Part shown: piece after piece, positions 36,701 to 52,100 of the stretch
Layout: every line of letters starts with the position of its first letter
Numbering within the stretch: position 1 is the first letter of the stretch
The notes under the pieces: model-generated
Database searches by the model: none
Told to the model about the DNA's origin: nothing
The model's input: only the letters and a program-made list of their open reading frames with translations
NCBI RefSeq assembly: GCF_051014445.1
Contig: NC_135141.1
Coordinates: forward strand, 124,001 to 188,000
DNA: 64,000 nt
Origin: Colletes latitarsis
Taxonomy: Eukaryota; Arthropoda; Insecta; Hymenoptera; Colletidae
Reading direction: 5' to 3'
Program-made: the position numbers and the translations under genes

Positions 36701-38450
36701 TTATTTTCGGTTGCGGAGGTAAATTATAATCATTTTCGGTGAATAGACATACTCCCGAAATCTTACCCACTTTCGAGAAAAAATTCAGTATTGGCGGAAC
36801 TTTAAACGTTAATAACTTTTTAACGAAGCCACCATCAACAAATTGGTATTCTTGATTTTCGTCTTATTTTGGCCTCTAGAATCTCCCATTAATATTTTTC
36901 CCAAGGGTGGCCGAACACCCTTATATATATGTATGTATGTATGTATGTATAACAGAAAACAAAAAAACAAAAAAACAAAAAAACACAAAAAATATTATTT
37001 TAATTTAACGCAACCTTAATTTAATAAATTATAATTTCTAATAATATATTTTTTCATGTAAAGCCACTATATTTCTTTCATTGTTCTTTCGCGTCATTAC
37101 TTTAAGGTAATTTAGGTTTTAAATATGTTAAGCAAAAATCATGTTATCCAGTGCTGTACAAAGTTTTATGTTTTCGCAATTTTCTTATCGTGTTAGAGCG
37201 AAAGCGTGTTATAGGGGATATGATGCCGTGTTGTAGGGGACAAGCATCCCTGTATAGGGAAATTCTCTTTTACAAATGTCGACGGAATCCCGACGTAACA
37301 CCTGTATCCACGAGTTGTTATTAATGAAGTTGAAGGTAGACGATCAACCAAGATTCACACGTAACCAGTCTTCCGAATTCAAGGACACTTCAATTTGGCG
37401 ACAAGCATGGGATGCTGCTCACGAAATACACGAAACTTTCGTCGTGAGAGTAGCACGTGAAATTTACTTACATAACCTAAATCGAGCACGTACTCTACCT
37501 CACTTACGGGCACGAACGTAAGGCGATTTATACAGTCGATATCGCCGATTTTTACAAAAGGTAAGTTTTAACATTTAAGTAAACAAAGCCTCTGTAAGTT
37601 TTATTTTCCATACTTCAAAAGTAAAAATAAATGCATGAAAAAAGAAAAAAACGTTCTTGACAAGTCCTATAAAATACTTGAGTTCAGTTTGTTCATAATT
37701 CATCGGTAAAAGAATCTAACTCTATAACAATCCGATACACAAGATATAAAGTCAGTTTCTCCTTTCATTATTAGATGCGTTGACTTTAATTTTATAAATT
37801 ATGATGATAAGTATGATGATTTTACAGAAAGAGTTTATTTTTAATATTAAAGATTTCCTATATAAAGACAAGAAGGATATTTTTACCAATATCTATCTAT
37901 CTATCTTAATATTCTTCACCCACTTGGCCCACTTACTTTAACGAGTCTGAGTAAATCATCAGTACTATCAGTACTATCATTTATTAATAAAAATAATAGT
38001 TGGATAACATAGAACTTAATATTATTAGTCACACCACTAATAAAATGAATCTGCGATTCCATATCCAAAGATATAGTATAAGCTAGAAAATTCAGATTAT
38101 TCAAGTTACTTCTATCACTCGTCAAATTTTTTATGAAATTCTATGCTAATTCATGCTCTTTAAAATATAATTATAATCTACTGGGACTTTTAGTTAACTT
38201 ATGTTTTAATGAATCAATAATCAAAGTATCTATAATTAATATTAAAATCAAATAAGAGTAGTCGAAATAGTATTAATATTTACTATCAGTCTCTGATATT
38301 TAAATTTTATTAAATATTTTAAATCTGTTATCACCTTGTTCAAATAATTTATTACTAGCTTTGATAAAATAGATTTTGGGATGGATTTTTTAAGAATGGA
38401 ATAAAAGGAATTCAGTTGTGAATTTTTATGAGGAATAAAGGGATATTATT
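30757..38450. repeat. Macrosatellite unit, copy 5 (7694 bp)
   Basis: Same allele combination as copy 1: long form at the 2-base site and three AAAAAAAC units (36961-36984). Internal parts: truncated transposon 32415-33002, Pol III-like segment 33477-33562, minus-strand open frame 34606-34842, 39-codon frame 35500-35619, TIR element 35707-36922, 81-codon frame 37276-37521. Confidence 0.98.
35707..36922. mobile_element. Non-autonomous TIR DNA transposon, copy 5
   Basis: Complete 1216-base copy with both terminal repeats; the 97-codon internal frame is at 36339-36632. Confidence 0.85.
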
Positions 38451-41400
38451 ATACTATCAACATGTATATCGTTCTTTAACTTGCCCATTTAGATATTTAT
38501 ATACTTGTATAAATATAAACCCACACTAAAATCATGTAAATATCTAAATCATTTTTAAATCTATGATTTGGAAAATTTTAGGGACTTGGAACTTAATTAA
38601 TCTTTTATCTTACAGTTTTATCACACTTTAGAAGATAAAAATCATAATAATAATTTAATTTATTTTGCATAAAAACAGTCCTCTTCGTGCCTTTATATTT
38701 TCATTTTCTATGACCAAAAATTCGAAATTCGTTTCATTTTTACAAAAAAAGTGATTGGGATGTCCCCCAATCACTTATAAGTATCATTTGTCGATTATCT
38801 TAAATATCTTATTATATTTTTTCTATACTAAATTTTCAAACCTCTTTACCTTGATATCTTCTTTTTCATGTAATTTGAATACTTTTCTAAAGTAATCTTT
38901 TGTAAAATGTTCTGTTAATCTAAATTATCTAATAAATCTATATCAGAATTAGTTAATTCTGTTGTAAGATAAGTGAAAAATCAATGAAGACGAAGTTGCC
39001 AATATCAATTAAGTCAACTACTTTTGGTAATACATTTGGTTAAACATTCTTTCTTATTTTTTATCTCTGAATTTCGAGATTACACAGATTAAAAAAATTT
39101 GTCTCTCTTTATTATTGTATCTATTTTTTCAGAGGGTAAATAGGTTCGTCATCCCCTTCTTCATTTGGCTTATCTTCATTTTCTTTCTTTCTTTCTCTAT
39201 TTGAAATTTGAAAAGTCTATCCTTCTTTTATTAACTTAACCCAGACCTAACCAGACCACAATTCATCTTTCATATATTACTTCTAAATTCTTTCTTATTA
39301 ATACTTTTCTGTATTAAAAAGTAAGTAGTCTTTCATGTGATGCTTATTCAACATTCTTACTACAGCTTGGTGTTGTTGTTGTTTCTTTTTTTTACCAAGA
39401 ATAAAGTTATTTAAGAAGTTTATGCAGAAAATTTCACGTGAAAAATTTATTTTCTTAGAAAAGTACAACGTAGAACTACTATATATGATATGTTGTTTGT
39501 TTATAAAATCATCAATAACTACGTATAAATATGGAATTATTCTATATTCTAACATTTTTCAATAATTGTATTAACCATATATCCAAGCTAACCAGTTTAG
39601 CCAGCATATGGACTTCTTTAACAGTTCTCCGTATTCCTTCAAATAGCATGTCATTAGTGTTGTACGCACTGCATCTCATATTATACGCAATTAATGTGAC
39701 TTTTATACATATTATGCAACTGTATTATATCAACAAAGGGTGTAGAAACCCGTAAATAAATAAATAAATAAAGAAGTATTAAAAAGAGGGTAACGTGGAA
39801 CTTGAAATGATTTTTTAGTTATTTTCTTTGGATATTAAAGTAGATTTCATTGGATGTAAGAGTAGATGTAATTGGACAGTTAAGTATTTTTTATTATACT
39901 GTTAAAGCAATGTGTTTTAAGGGGAGGAGGTTTAAACACCTCGCCTAACCTAACCTCGTCCGGATCTCGAGGGAAGGAACGCTGGGCAAATGGAAAATAA
40001 TCGGTGCAAGTTGAATTTATTTTCGCTTAGTCGCCTTATACGATTAAGCCGTTTATTTCTTCTTAAATTTTACTCTTAATTACAATAGATAGAAGAAAAT
40101 AATTTTCTAATTTGTTGATGGCGACTTCGTTAAAAAGTAATTATTCCGTCGGTAAAATGCGCAAGATTTCGGGGGTAAAATGATTGTAATTGACCCCCGC
40201 AACCGCAAATAATTTTTCCAAAACGATTTGAATTGAATTTGTTTTCCCGTCGAACAACCGTTTTCACACCTTCTCGAATTTTTTTCTAGAAAGTGGGTAG
40301 GATTTCTGGGGTATGTCTAGTCACCAAAAATGATTGTAATTGACCCCCACAGCTAACAATATTTTTTTCAGAACGATTTGAAATATTTTAATTTCGTCGA
40401 AAAATTTCACACCTTCTCGAATTTTTTTCTAGAAAGTGGGTAGGATTTCGAGGGTATGTGTCATTTGGTCACAATTACCAAAAATGATTGTAATTGACCC
40501 CCGCAACCGAAAATAATTTTTCCAAAACGATTTGAATTGAATTTTTTGTTTCTCTGTCACCTAATTAGATTTTCGGTAAGGAATTTTTTTCTCGAAAATG
40601 CGTAGGATCTCGGGGGTATGTGTAATGACCAAAAATTATTGCAATTTACCCTCACAACCGAAAATAATTTTTTTAGAACGATTTGAAAAATTTTTTACCT
40701 CTTGTTTTGTAGTTGTTCCTTCCGATCCATAGGATTTAAAAGATTTATGAAAAATCTTTTAAATGTTTCATATAAATCTTGGCAAGAATTAAATTTTCTG
40801 TAAAAAAAAATTAAATAAATTTGTTCTCTGCCTTCTCTAGAAAAGAAAAAATTAAATGAGATGAAATCTTATACATTACATGCTTACTTAAATCGCATTG
40901 AAAACGAATACCACAAATGTTTCAGAATAATCTGCAAAATGGTCTCACTCGCAAAGGGTTAATTGAGAAATAAATGTTTGGTAATTGAAAACAGGTAAGC
41001 AGGTTATTAACCAGCTGTTTTTTTCGCTAAGACAAATTGAAAACTCGGTTCTAACAAGGAAAAGTTGGAATGGTACCCGGTTTTGGGTTAGGTTTTACTT
41101 TAAGATATGTATTATTAAAGTTATTACAGGTACTATTTTCCGAAATAGAACTATATTCTATTCACCACTAATCAGCGTGGCCGTGAGTGATAAGGTGTTT
41201 GCCTGCAAGTTCGAGCTTCTTCTTTTGCTCTGCAGATTCGAACCCTGGTAGAAGAAATCTTTTTTTTATTTTTTCAATCATATTTTCGTACAATCAAGTA
41301 CACATAACATGTGACATTATATTTTTGTATGCCCTTCGAATATTTCTTTTTTTTTAAGTTGAATTTAACCAAAATTACATTTATAACATAATATGTTATT

Positions 41401-44400
41401 TTCAATGTACGAAGTACATGAATCTGAAAAATGATGGTACTTTTCGTAAAAACAGTCAAAACATAAAAATTTCAAGCACCACGTGCATCTAACGAAAGTT
41501 CTGTTTTCACAGAAATTACAGAAATTATTTTCTATTTAATGATGATGATGGTGGAATGGAATGACCGCTTCATTTACATTGATAAAATGTGAACGATTTT
41601 CGGATAGTCGTACCTCGTACTTTTTACCTTATACTTGAGGTAAAAAGGGGTATAACCGGGTAAAACAGTTTTATGACATTACCTGCTAACTCATGTTACT
41701 GTTCTGATGAAAATGAAACGCTATGTTTTGTATTCGACTATGTCCTTTTAAAATTTTTAATCCAACCCATACTTTGTATTAAACTGGTAAACGGGATCAC
41801 TTTTCTTTTGTGGTTTAAACGGTTTGGTGGTGCACGTTATTAATTTTGATGGATCGATACAATTATTTTTTTATGCAAAGTTAAGCCAAATCAAACTAGT
41901 TAATATATATTTAGTTCGTCATAACAAATTGATAATTATACGGTTATCTAAAAACATATCGAGGAAAATCATTATTAATTAATTTCTGCAACTATTAATT
42001 CTACTACTAAGTTTTGTTTATGTTATAAAAATAAGATAATAACTCTTCTTATTGAAAAATCCCACAGCGTGCACGATACTGGCAAAGAGTGGATTCTCAT
42101 TTTAATTTATTAATTTTCAATCTTAAACTATTGATTTTGAAAAATCGTATTAATAATATACATATGTTACGCTCACATATAAGAATAATAATAAGAAAAA
42201 AATTTCTTTTTTTTTTCAATAATTAAAATATGATCAGGGGGTTTTAAAACCCATTTATTTTCGTAAAATAAATTTTACAAAATTTCTTTTTCAAACTACT
42301 TACGTACTTTGCTTATGTGCGCCTACATCGTCATGTGCGTCGGAAAGTAAAAATGCCTGGGCAGTCAGTCGAGAATCTCGACTCGAGATTCCAAATCGTA
42401 TGCCGTTGACGGGAGGTCGGATTTCAGTTGTTAAGAGCGAGAAGGCAAATGTGAGCCTTTCTCTCTCGACTCTCACGAGGCGGTCCGAAATTACTTCGGG
42501 CAGCGTCAGTTTGCCTTTGTCGACTTTCCGAAACATTACGAGCTCACGTACGCGTGAGAGAGCACACTATGCCTTCGGTGCACTTCTGGCACCTCTGATT
42601 TCAGACACTTCCTCTAAACCAATCAAAAAACTTTTCGAACAAAAGTTACACAGAAATGACAACACTTGACAAGAAATTGCAATAGTAGAAATTAGCAAAA
42701 CAGTTTTTATTCAACAAAAAATCAAGGTCGTTTCAATTTTTTTTTAACAAAAATATATAATTTTAAATATATAATCGATTTGTTTGTTGTATCTTTGTAT
42801 TCTCTTTAAAAAAAAAGTGTAAGAGGTCTTAGGTCGAAAATTGACTGGAATTCTTTAGAAGCTATGATTTTTCTTCCGAATTCCCATTCACGCGACACAC
42901 TGTCTCCGCTCCGCCGCCCCCGGAGGAGGATTAAACTTCATTAAATAAACGAAATACAGTTTGAAACCCTCCTATAACACGGTAGATCGGTTCCTATTAC
43001 AAATGCCGTGTTGTCTGAAACCGTGTTATATGAGACCTAACCCAGAGCCAGTTCACTCGAAAAGGGAGGGGAGTTATGGTCCGAAAACTTATTAAAAACG
43101 AATATTTTTTTTTAATTCAATGACAGAATTTACCACACAGTATTTGTTTAAATAAGTAATATATTTAACATAACAGGAAATAATTAAATAAATATGAATG
43201 AGCGCAAGCAGGCTGTTGCAGCTCGTAATGCAAATCAAAACGTAACATACGAGAAACGTCGCGAGAAGGCGTCCCCAAGACGAAAGAAACAAAACCGTCA
43301 ACGATGTGAATGACGCGCATCTCAACGACCCATTTTATATCAAACACATATAGATCGCTTTCTCACATTCTACATAAGCAATTTAATTTTTCTATGTATA
43401 CAGGGTGTTCGACCACCCCTGGGAAAAATTTTAATGGGAGATTCTAGAGGCCAAAATAAGACGAAAATCAAGAATACCAATTTGTTGATGGAGGCTTCGT
43501 TAAAACGTTATTAACAATTAAATTAAAAAATTTCAAATCGTTTTGGAAAAATTATTTTCGGTTGCCAATTCGGGGGTCAAGTACAATCATTTTTTATGAA
43601 TACACATATCCCCGACAATCCTACCCTCCTTCGAGAAAAAAAGTTCGGGTAGGTGGTGAAATTTCTCGGCGAAAAAAAAAATTTTTCAAATCGTTCTAAA
43701 AAAATTATTTCCGATTGCAAGGGTCGATTATAATCATTTTTTATGAATAGATATACCCCGGAAATCCTACCCAGTTTGGAGAAAAAAATTCGAGAAGGTG
43801 TGAAATTTTTCAACAAAATTAAAAAATTTTAAATCGTTCTAAAAAAATTATTTCTGATTGCAGGGACCAATTATAATAATTTTTGGTCGATAGACATACC
43901 CTCGAAATCGTAACCATTTTCGAGAAAAAAATTCCTTACCGAAAATATAATTTCAGGCGAAAAATGCTTCCCGTAAATTTTATGTTTGAATCTTTAAAAC
44001 ACCATAACTTCTGAACGGATTGGACGATTTTAATGTTAAAAAAGCCAAACGCCGCGTATTTTAGTGTAGAATATGTAACAATTGTAAAAATATTGGAAAG
44101 GTTGTTCCTTGGCCCCGTAATGTTAGAAAACCCCCATAAAAATGGTCCAATTTTCAACTTAGATAGCCATAACTCCTATAATAGTGAATATATTTCAATG
44201 AAACTTTTTTCTCAAGTAGAGCCCATAGGTACCTACAAAAAAGTATTAAACAACTTTTCTGTAGGACGTCAAGCGAAATTATTAAAAATCAAAAACGAAT
44301 TTTTAAGAAAAATCAACAGGGGATAGGTAGGTAGGTAGGTAGGTGCCTAAATTTTGTCGGCGAAATTGAAAAGTTTCAAATCGTTCTGGAAAAATTATTT

Positions 44401-46144
44401 TCGGTTGCGGAGGTAAATTATAATCATTTTCGGTGAATAGACATACTCCCGAAATCTTACCCACTTTCGAGAAAAAATTCAGTATTGGCGGAACTTTAAA
44501 CGTTAATAACTTTTTAACGAAGCCACCATCAACAAATTGGTATTCTTGATTTTCGTCTTATTTTGGCCTCTAGAATCTCCCATTAATATTTTTCCCAAGG
44601 GTGGCCGAACACCCTTATATATATGTATGTATGTATGTATGTATAACAGAAAACAAAAAAACAAAAAAACAAAAAAACACAAAAAATATTATTTTAATTT
44701 AACGCAACCTTAATTTAATAAATTATAATTTCTAATAATATATTTTTTCATGTAAAGCCACTATATTTCTTTCATTGTTCTTTCGCGTCATTACTTTAAG
44801 GTAATTTAGGTTTTAAATATGTTAAGCAAAAATCATGTTATCCAGTGCTGTACAAAGTTTTATGTTTTCGCAATTTTCTTATCGTGTTAGAGCGAAAGCG
44901 TGTTATAGGGGATATGATGCCGTGTTGTAGGGGACAAGCATCCCTGTATAGGGAAATTCTCTTTTACAAATGTCGACGGAATCCCGACGTAACACCTGTA
45001 TCCACGAGTTGTTATTAATGAAGTTGAAGGTAGACGATCAACCAAGATTCACACGTAACCAGTCTTCCGAATTCAAGGACACTTCAATTTGGCGACAAGC
45101 ATGGGATGCTGCTCACGAAATACACGAAACTTTCGTCGTGAGAGTAGCACGTGAAATTTACTTACATAACCTAAATCGAGCACGTACTCTACCTCACTTA
45201 CGGGCACGAACGTAAGGCGATTTATACAGTCGATATCGCCGATTTTTACAAAAGGTAAGTTTTAACATTTAAGTAAACAAAGCCTCTGTAAGTTTTATTT
45301 TCCATACTTCAAAAGTAAAAATAAATGCATGAAAAAAGAAAAAAACGTTCTTGACAAGTCCTATAAAATACTTGAGTTCAGTTTGTTCATAATTCATCGG
45401 TAAAAGAATCTAACTCTATAACAATCCGATACACAAGATATAAAGTCAGTTTCTCCTTTCATTATTAGATGCGTTGACTTTAATTTTATAAATTATGATG
45501 ATAAGTATGATGATTTTACAGAAAGAGTTTATTTTTAATATTAAAGATTTCCTATATAAAGACAAGAAGGATATTTTTACCAATATCTATCTATCTATCT
45601 TAATATTCTTCACCCACTTGGCCCACTTACTTTAACGAGTCTGAGTAAATCATCAGTACTATCAGTACTATCATTTATTAATAAAAATAATAGTTGGATA
45701 ACATAGAACTTAATATTATTAGTCACACCACTAATAAAATGAATCTGCGATTCCATATCCAAAGATATAGTATAAGCTAGAAAATTCAGATTATTCAAGT
45801 TACTTCTATCACTCGTCAAATTTTTTATGAAATTCTATGCTAATTCATGCTCTTTAAAATATAATTATAATCTACTGGGACTTTTAGTTAACTTATGTTT
45901 TAATGAATCAATAATCAAAGTATCTATAATTAATATTAAAATCAAATAAGAGTAGTCGAAATAGTATTAATATTTACTATCAGTCTCTGATATTTAAATT
46001 TTATTAAATATTTTAAATCTGTTATCACCTTGTTCAAATAATTTATTACTAGCTTTGATAAAATAGATTTTGGGATGGATTTTTTAAGAATGGAATAAAA
46101 GGAATTCAGTTGTGAATTTTTATGAGGAATAAAGGGATATTATT
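38451..46144. repeat. Macrosatellite unit, copy 6 (7694 bp)
   Basis: Same alleles as copies 1 and 5, with three AAAAAAAC units at 44655-44678. Internal parts: truncated transposon 40109-40696, Pol III-like segment 41171-41256, minus-strand open frame 42300-42536, 39-codon frame 43194-43313, TIR element 43401-44616, 81-codon frame 44970-45215. Confidence 0.98.
43401..44616. mobile_element. Non-autonomous TIR DNA transposon, copy 6
   Basis: Complete 1216-base copy with both terminal repeats; the 97-codon internal frame is at 44033-44326. Confidence 0.85.
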
Positions 46145-49100
46145 ATACTATCAACATGTATATCGTTCTTTAACTTGCCCATTTAGATATTTATATACTT
46201 GTATAAATATAAACCCACACTAAAATCATGTAAATATCTAAATCATTTTTAAATCTATGATTTGGAAAATTTTAGGGACTTGGAACTTAATTAATCTTTT
46301 ATCTTACAGTTTTATCACACTTTAGAAGATAAAAATCATAATAATAATTTAATTTATTTTGCATAAAAACAGTCCTCTTCGTGCCTTTATATTTTCATTT
46401 TCTATGACCAAAAATTCGAAATTCGTTTCATTTTTACAAAAAAAGTGATTGGGATGTCCCCCAATCACTTATAAGTATCATTTGTCGATTATCTTAAATA
46501 TCTTATTATATTTTTTCTATACTAAATTTTCAAACCTCTTTACCTTGATATCTTCTTTTTCATGTAATTTGAATACTTTTCTAAAGTAATCTTTTGTAAA
46601 ATGTTCTGTTAATCTAAATTATCTAATAAATCTATATCAGAATTAGTTAATTCTGTTGTAAGATAAGTGAAAAATCAATGAAGACGAAGTTGCCAATATC
46701 AATTAAGTCAACTACTTTTGGTAATACATTTGGTTAAACATTCTTTCTTATTTTTTATCTCTGAATTTCGAGATTACACAGATTAAAAAAATTTGTCTCT
46801 CTTTATTATTGTATCTATTTTTTCAGAGGGTAAATAGGTTCGTCATCCCCTTCTTCATTTGGCTTATCTTCATTTTCTTTCTTTCTTTCTCTATTTGAAA
46901 TTTGAAAAGTCTATCCTTCTTTTATTAACTTAACCCAGACCTAACCAGACCACAATTCATCTTTCATATATTACTTCTAAATTCTTTCTTATTAATACTT
47001 TTCTGTATTAAAAAGTAAGTAGTCTTTCATGTGATGCTTATTCAACATTCTTACTACAGCTTGGTGTTGTTGTTGTTTCTTTTTTTTACCAAGAATAAAG
47101 TTATTTAAGAAGTTTATGCAGAAAATTTCACGTGAAAAATTTATTTTCTTAGAAAAGTACAACGTAGAACTACTATATATGATATGTTGTTTGTTTATAA
47201 AATCATCAATAACTACGTATAAATATGGAATTATTCTATATTCTAACATTTTTCAATAATTGTATTAACCATATATCCAAGCTAACCAGTTTAGCCAGCA
47301 TATGGACTTCTTTAACAGTTCTCCGTATTCCTTCAAATAGCATGTCATTAGTGTTGTACGCACTGCATCTCATATTATACGCAATTAATGTGACTTTTAT
47401 ACATATTATGCAACTGTATTATATCAACAAAGGGTGTAGAAACCCGTAAATAAATAAATAAATAAAGAAGTATTAAAAAGAGGGTAACGTGGAACTTGAA
47501 ATGATTTTTTAGTTATTTTCTTTGGATATTAAAGTAGATTTCATTGGATGTAAGAGTAGATGTAATTGGACAGTTAAGTATTTTTTATTATACTGTTAAA
47601 GCAATGTGTTTTAAGGGGAGGAGGTTTAAACACCTCGCCTAACCTAACCTCGTCCGGATCTCGAGGGAAGGAACGCTGGGCAAATGGAAAATAATCGGTG
47701 CAAGTTGAATTTATTTTCGCTTAGTCGCCTTATACGATTAAGCCGTTTATTTCTTCTTAAATTTTACTCTTAATTACAATAGATAGAAGAAAATAATTTT
47801 CTAATTTGTTGATGGCGACTTCGTTAAAAAGTAATTATTCCGTCGGTAAAATGCGCAAGATTTCGGGGGTAAAATGATTGTAATTGACCCCCGCAACCGC
47901 AAATAATTTTTCCAAAACGATTTGAATTGAATTTGTTTTCCCGTCGAACAACCGTTTTCACACCTTCTCGAATTTTTTTCTAGAAAGTGGGTAGGATTTC
48001 TGGGGTATGTCTAGTCACCAAAAATGATTGTAATTGACCCCCACAGCTAACAATATTTTTTTCAGAACGATTTGAAATATTTTAATTTCGTCGAAAAATT
48101 TCACACCTTCTCGAATTTTTTTCTAGAAAGTGGGTAGGATTTCGAGGGTATGTGTCATTTGGTCACAATTACCAAAAATGATTGTAATTGACCCCCGCAA
48201 CCGAAAATAATTTTTCCAAAACGATTTGAATTGAATTTTTTGTTTCTCTGTCACCTAATTAGATTTTCGGTAAGGAATTTTTTTCTCGAAAATGCGTAGG
48301 ATCTCGGGGGTATGTGTAATGACCAAAAATTATTGCAATTTACCCTCACAACCGAAAATAATTTTTTTAGAACGATTTGAAAAATTTTTTACCTCTTGTT
48401 TTGTAGTTGTTCCTTCCGATCCATAGGATTTAAAAGATTTATGAAAAATCTTTTAAATGTTTCATATAAATCTTGGCAAGAATTAAATTTTCTGTAAAAA
48501 AAAATTAAATAAATTTGTTCTCTGCCTTCTCTAGAAAAGAAAAAATTAAATGAGATGAAATCTTATACATTACATGCTTACTTAAATCGCATTGAAAACG
48601 AATACCACAAATGTTTCAGAATAATCTGCAAAATGGTCTCACTCGCAAAGGGTTAATTGAGAAATAAATGTTTGGTAATTGAAAACAGGTAAGCAGGTTA
48701 TTAACCAGCTGTTTTTTTCGCTAAGACAAATTGAAAACTCGGTTCTAACAAGGAAAAGTTGGAATGGTACCCGGTTTTGGGTTAGGTTTTACTTTAAGAT
48801 ATGTATTATTAAAGTTATTACAGGTACTATTTTCCGAAATAGAACTATATTCTATTCACCACTAATCAGCGTGGCCGTGAGTGATAAGGTGTTTGCCTGC
48901 AAGTTCGAGCTTCTTCTTTTGCTCTGCAGATTCGAACCCTGGTAGAAGAAATCTTTTTTTTATTTTTTCAATCATATTTTCGTACAATCAAGTACACATA
49001 ACATGTGACATTATATTTTTGTATGCCCTTCGAATATTTCTTTTTTTTTAAGTTGAATTTAACCAAAATTACATTTATAACATAATATGTTATTTTCAAT

Positions 49101-52100
49101 GTACGAAGTACATGAATCTGAAAAATGATGGTACTTTTCGTAAAAACAGTCAAAACATAAAAATTTCAAGCACCACGTGCATCTAACGAAAGTTCTGTTT
49201 TCACAGAAATTACAGAAATTATTTTCTATTTAATGATGATGATGGTGGAATGGAATGACCGCTTCATTTACATTGATAAAATGTGAACGATTTTCGGATA
49301 GTCGTACCTCGTACTTTTTACCTTATACTTGAGGTAAAAAGGGGTATAACCGGGTAAAACAGTTTTATGACATTACCTGCTAACTCATGTTACTGTTCTG
49401 ATGAAAATGAAACGCTATGTTTTGTATTCGACTATGTCCTTTTAAAATTTTTAATCCAACCCATACTTTGTATTAAACTGGTAAACGGGATCACTTTTCT
49501 TTTGTGGTTTAAACGGTTTGGTGGTGCACGTTATTAATTTTGATGGATCGATACAATTATTTTTTTATGCAAAGTTAAGCCAAATCAAACTAGTTAATAT
49601 ATATTTAGTTCGTCATAACAAATTGATAATTATACGGTTATCTAAAAACATATCGAGGAAAATCATTATTAATTAATTTCTGCAACTATTAATTCTACTA
49701 CTAAGTTTTGTTTATGTTATAAAAATAAGATAATAACTCTTCTTATTGAAAAATCCCACAGCGTGCACGATACTGGCAAAGAGTGGATTCTCATTTTAAT
49801 TTATTAATTTTCAATCTTAAACTATTGATTTTGAAAAATCGTATTAATAATATACATATGTTACGCTCACATATAAGAATAATAATAAGAAAAAAATTTC
49901 TTTTTTTTTTCAATAATTAAAATATGATCAGGGGGTTTTAAAACCCATTTATTTTCGTAAAATAAATTTTACAAAATTTCTTTTTCAAACTACTTACGTA
50001 CTTTGCTTATGTGCGCCTACATCGTCATGTGCGTCGGAAAGTAAAAATGCCTGGGCAGTCAGTCGAGAATCTCGACTCGAGATTCCAAATCGTATGCCGT
50101 TGACGGGAGGTCGGATTTCAGTTGTTAAGAGCGAGAAGGCAAATGTGAGCCTTTCTCTCTCGACTCTCACGAGGCGGTCCGAAATTACTTCGGGCAGCGT
50201 CAGTTTGCCTTTGTCGACTTTCCGAAACATTACGAGCTCACGTACGCGTGAGAGAGCACACTATGCCTTCGGTGCACTTCTGGCACCTCTGATTTCAGAC
50301 ACTTCCTCTAAACCAATCAAAAAACTTTTCGAACAAAAGTTACACAGAAATGACAACACTTGACAAGAAATTGCAATAGTAGAAATTAGCAAAACAGTTT
50401 TTATTCAACAAAAAATCAAGGTCGTTTCAATTTTTTTTTAACAAAAATATATAATTTTAAATATATAATCGATTTGTTTGTTGTATCTTTGTATTCTCTT
50501 TAAAAAAAAAGTGTAAGAGGTCTTAGGTCGAAAATTGACTGGAATTCTTTAGAAGCTATGATTTTTCTTCCGAATTCCCATTCACGCGACACACTGTCTC
50601 CGCTCCGCCGCCCCCGGAGGAGGATTAAACTTCATTAAATAAACGAAATACAGTTTGAAACCCTCCTATAACACGGTAGATCGGTTCCTATAAAATGCCG
50701 TGTTGTCTGAAACCGTGTTATATGAGACCTAACCCAGAGCCAGTTCACTCGAAAAGGGAGGGGAGTTATGGTCCGAAAACTTATTAAAAACGAATATTTT
50801 TTTTTAATTCAATGACAGAATTTACCACACAGTATTTGTTTAAATAAGTAATATATTTAACATAACAGGAAATAATTAAATAAATATGAATGAGCGCAAG
50901 CAGGCTGTTGCAGCTCGTAATGCAAATCAAAACGTAACATACGAGAAACGTCGCGAGAAGGCGTCCCCAAGACGAAAGAAACAAAACCGTCAACGATGTG
51001 AATGACGCGCATCTCAACGACCCATTTTATATCAAACACATATAGATCGCTTTCTCACATTCTACATAAGCAATTTAATTTTTCTATGTATACAGGGTGT
51101 TCGACCACCCCTGGGAAAAATTTTAATGGGAGATTCTAGAGGCCAAAATAAGACGAAAATCAAGAATACCAATTTGTTGATGGAGGCTTCGTTAAAACGT
51201 TATTAACAATTAAATTAAAAAATTTCAAATCGTTTTGGAAAAATTATTTTCGGTTGCCAATTCGGGGGTCAAGTACAATCATTTTTTATGAATACACATA
51301 TCCCCGACAATCCTACCCTCCTTCGAGAAAAAAAGTTCGGGTAGGTGGTGAAATTTCTCGGCGAAAAAAAAAATTTTTCAAATCGTTCTAAAAAAATTAT
51401 TTCCGATTGCAAGGGTCGATTATAATCATTTTTTATGAATAGATATACCCCGGAAATCCTACCCAGTTTGGAGAAAAAAATTCGAGAAGGTGTGAAATTT
51501 TTCAACAAAATTAAAAAATTTTAAATCGTTCTAAAAAAATTATTTCTGATTGCAGGGACCAATTATAATAATTTTTGGTCGATAGACATACCCTCGAAAT
51601 CGTAACCATTTTCGAGAAAAAAATTCCTTACCGAAAATATAATTTCAGGCGAAAAATGCTTCCCGTAAATTTTATGTTTGAATCTTTAAAACACCATAAC
51701 TTCTGAACGGATTGGACGATTTTAATGTTAAAAAAGCCAAACGCCGCGTATTTTAGTGTAGAATATGTAACAATTGTAAAAATATTGGAAAGGTTGTTCC
51801 TTGGCCCCGTAATGTTAGAAAACCCCCATAAAAATGGTCCAATTTTCAACTTAGATAGCCATAACTCCTATAATAGTGAATATATTTCAATGAAACTTTT
51901 TTCTCAAGTAGAGCCCATAGGTACCTACAAAAAAGTATTAAACAACTTTTCTGTAGGACGTCAAGCGAAATTATTAAAAATCAAAAACGAATTTTTAAGA
52001 AAAATCAACAGGGGATAGGTAGGTAGGTAGGTAGGTGCCTAAATTTTGTCGGCGAAATTGAAAAGTTTCAAATCGTTCTGGAAAAATTATTTTCGGTTGC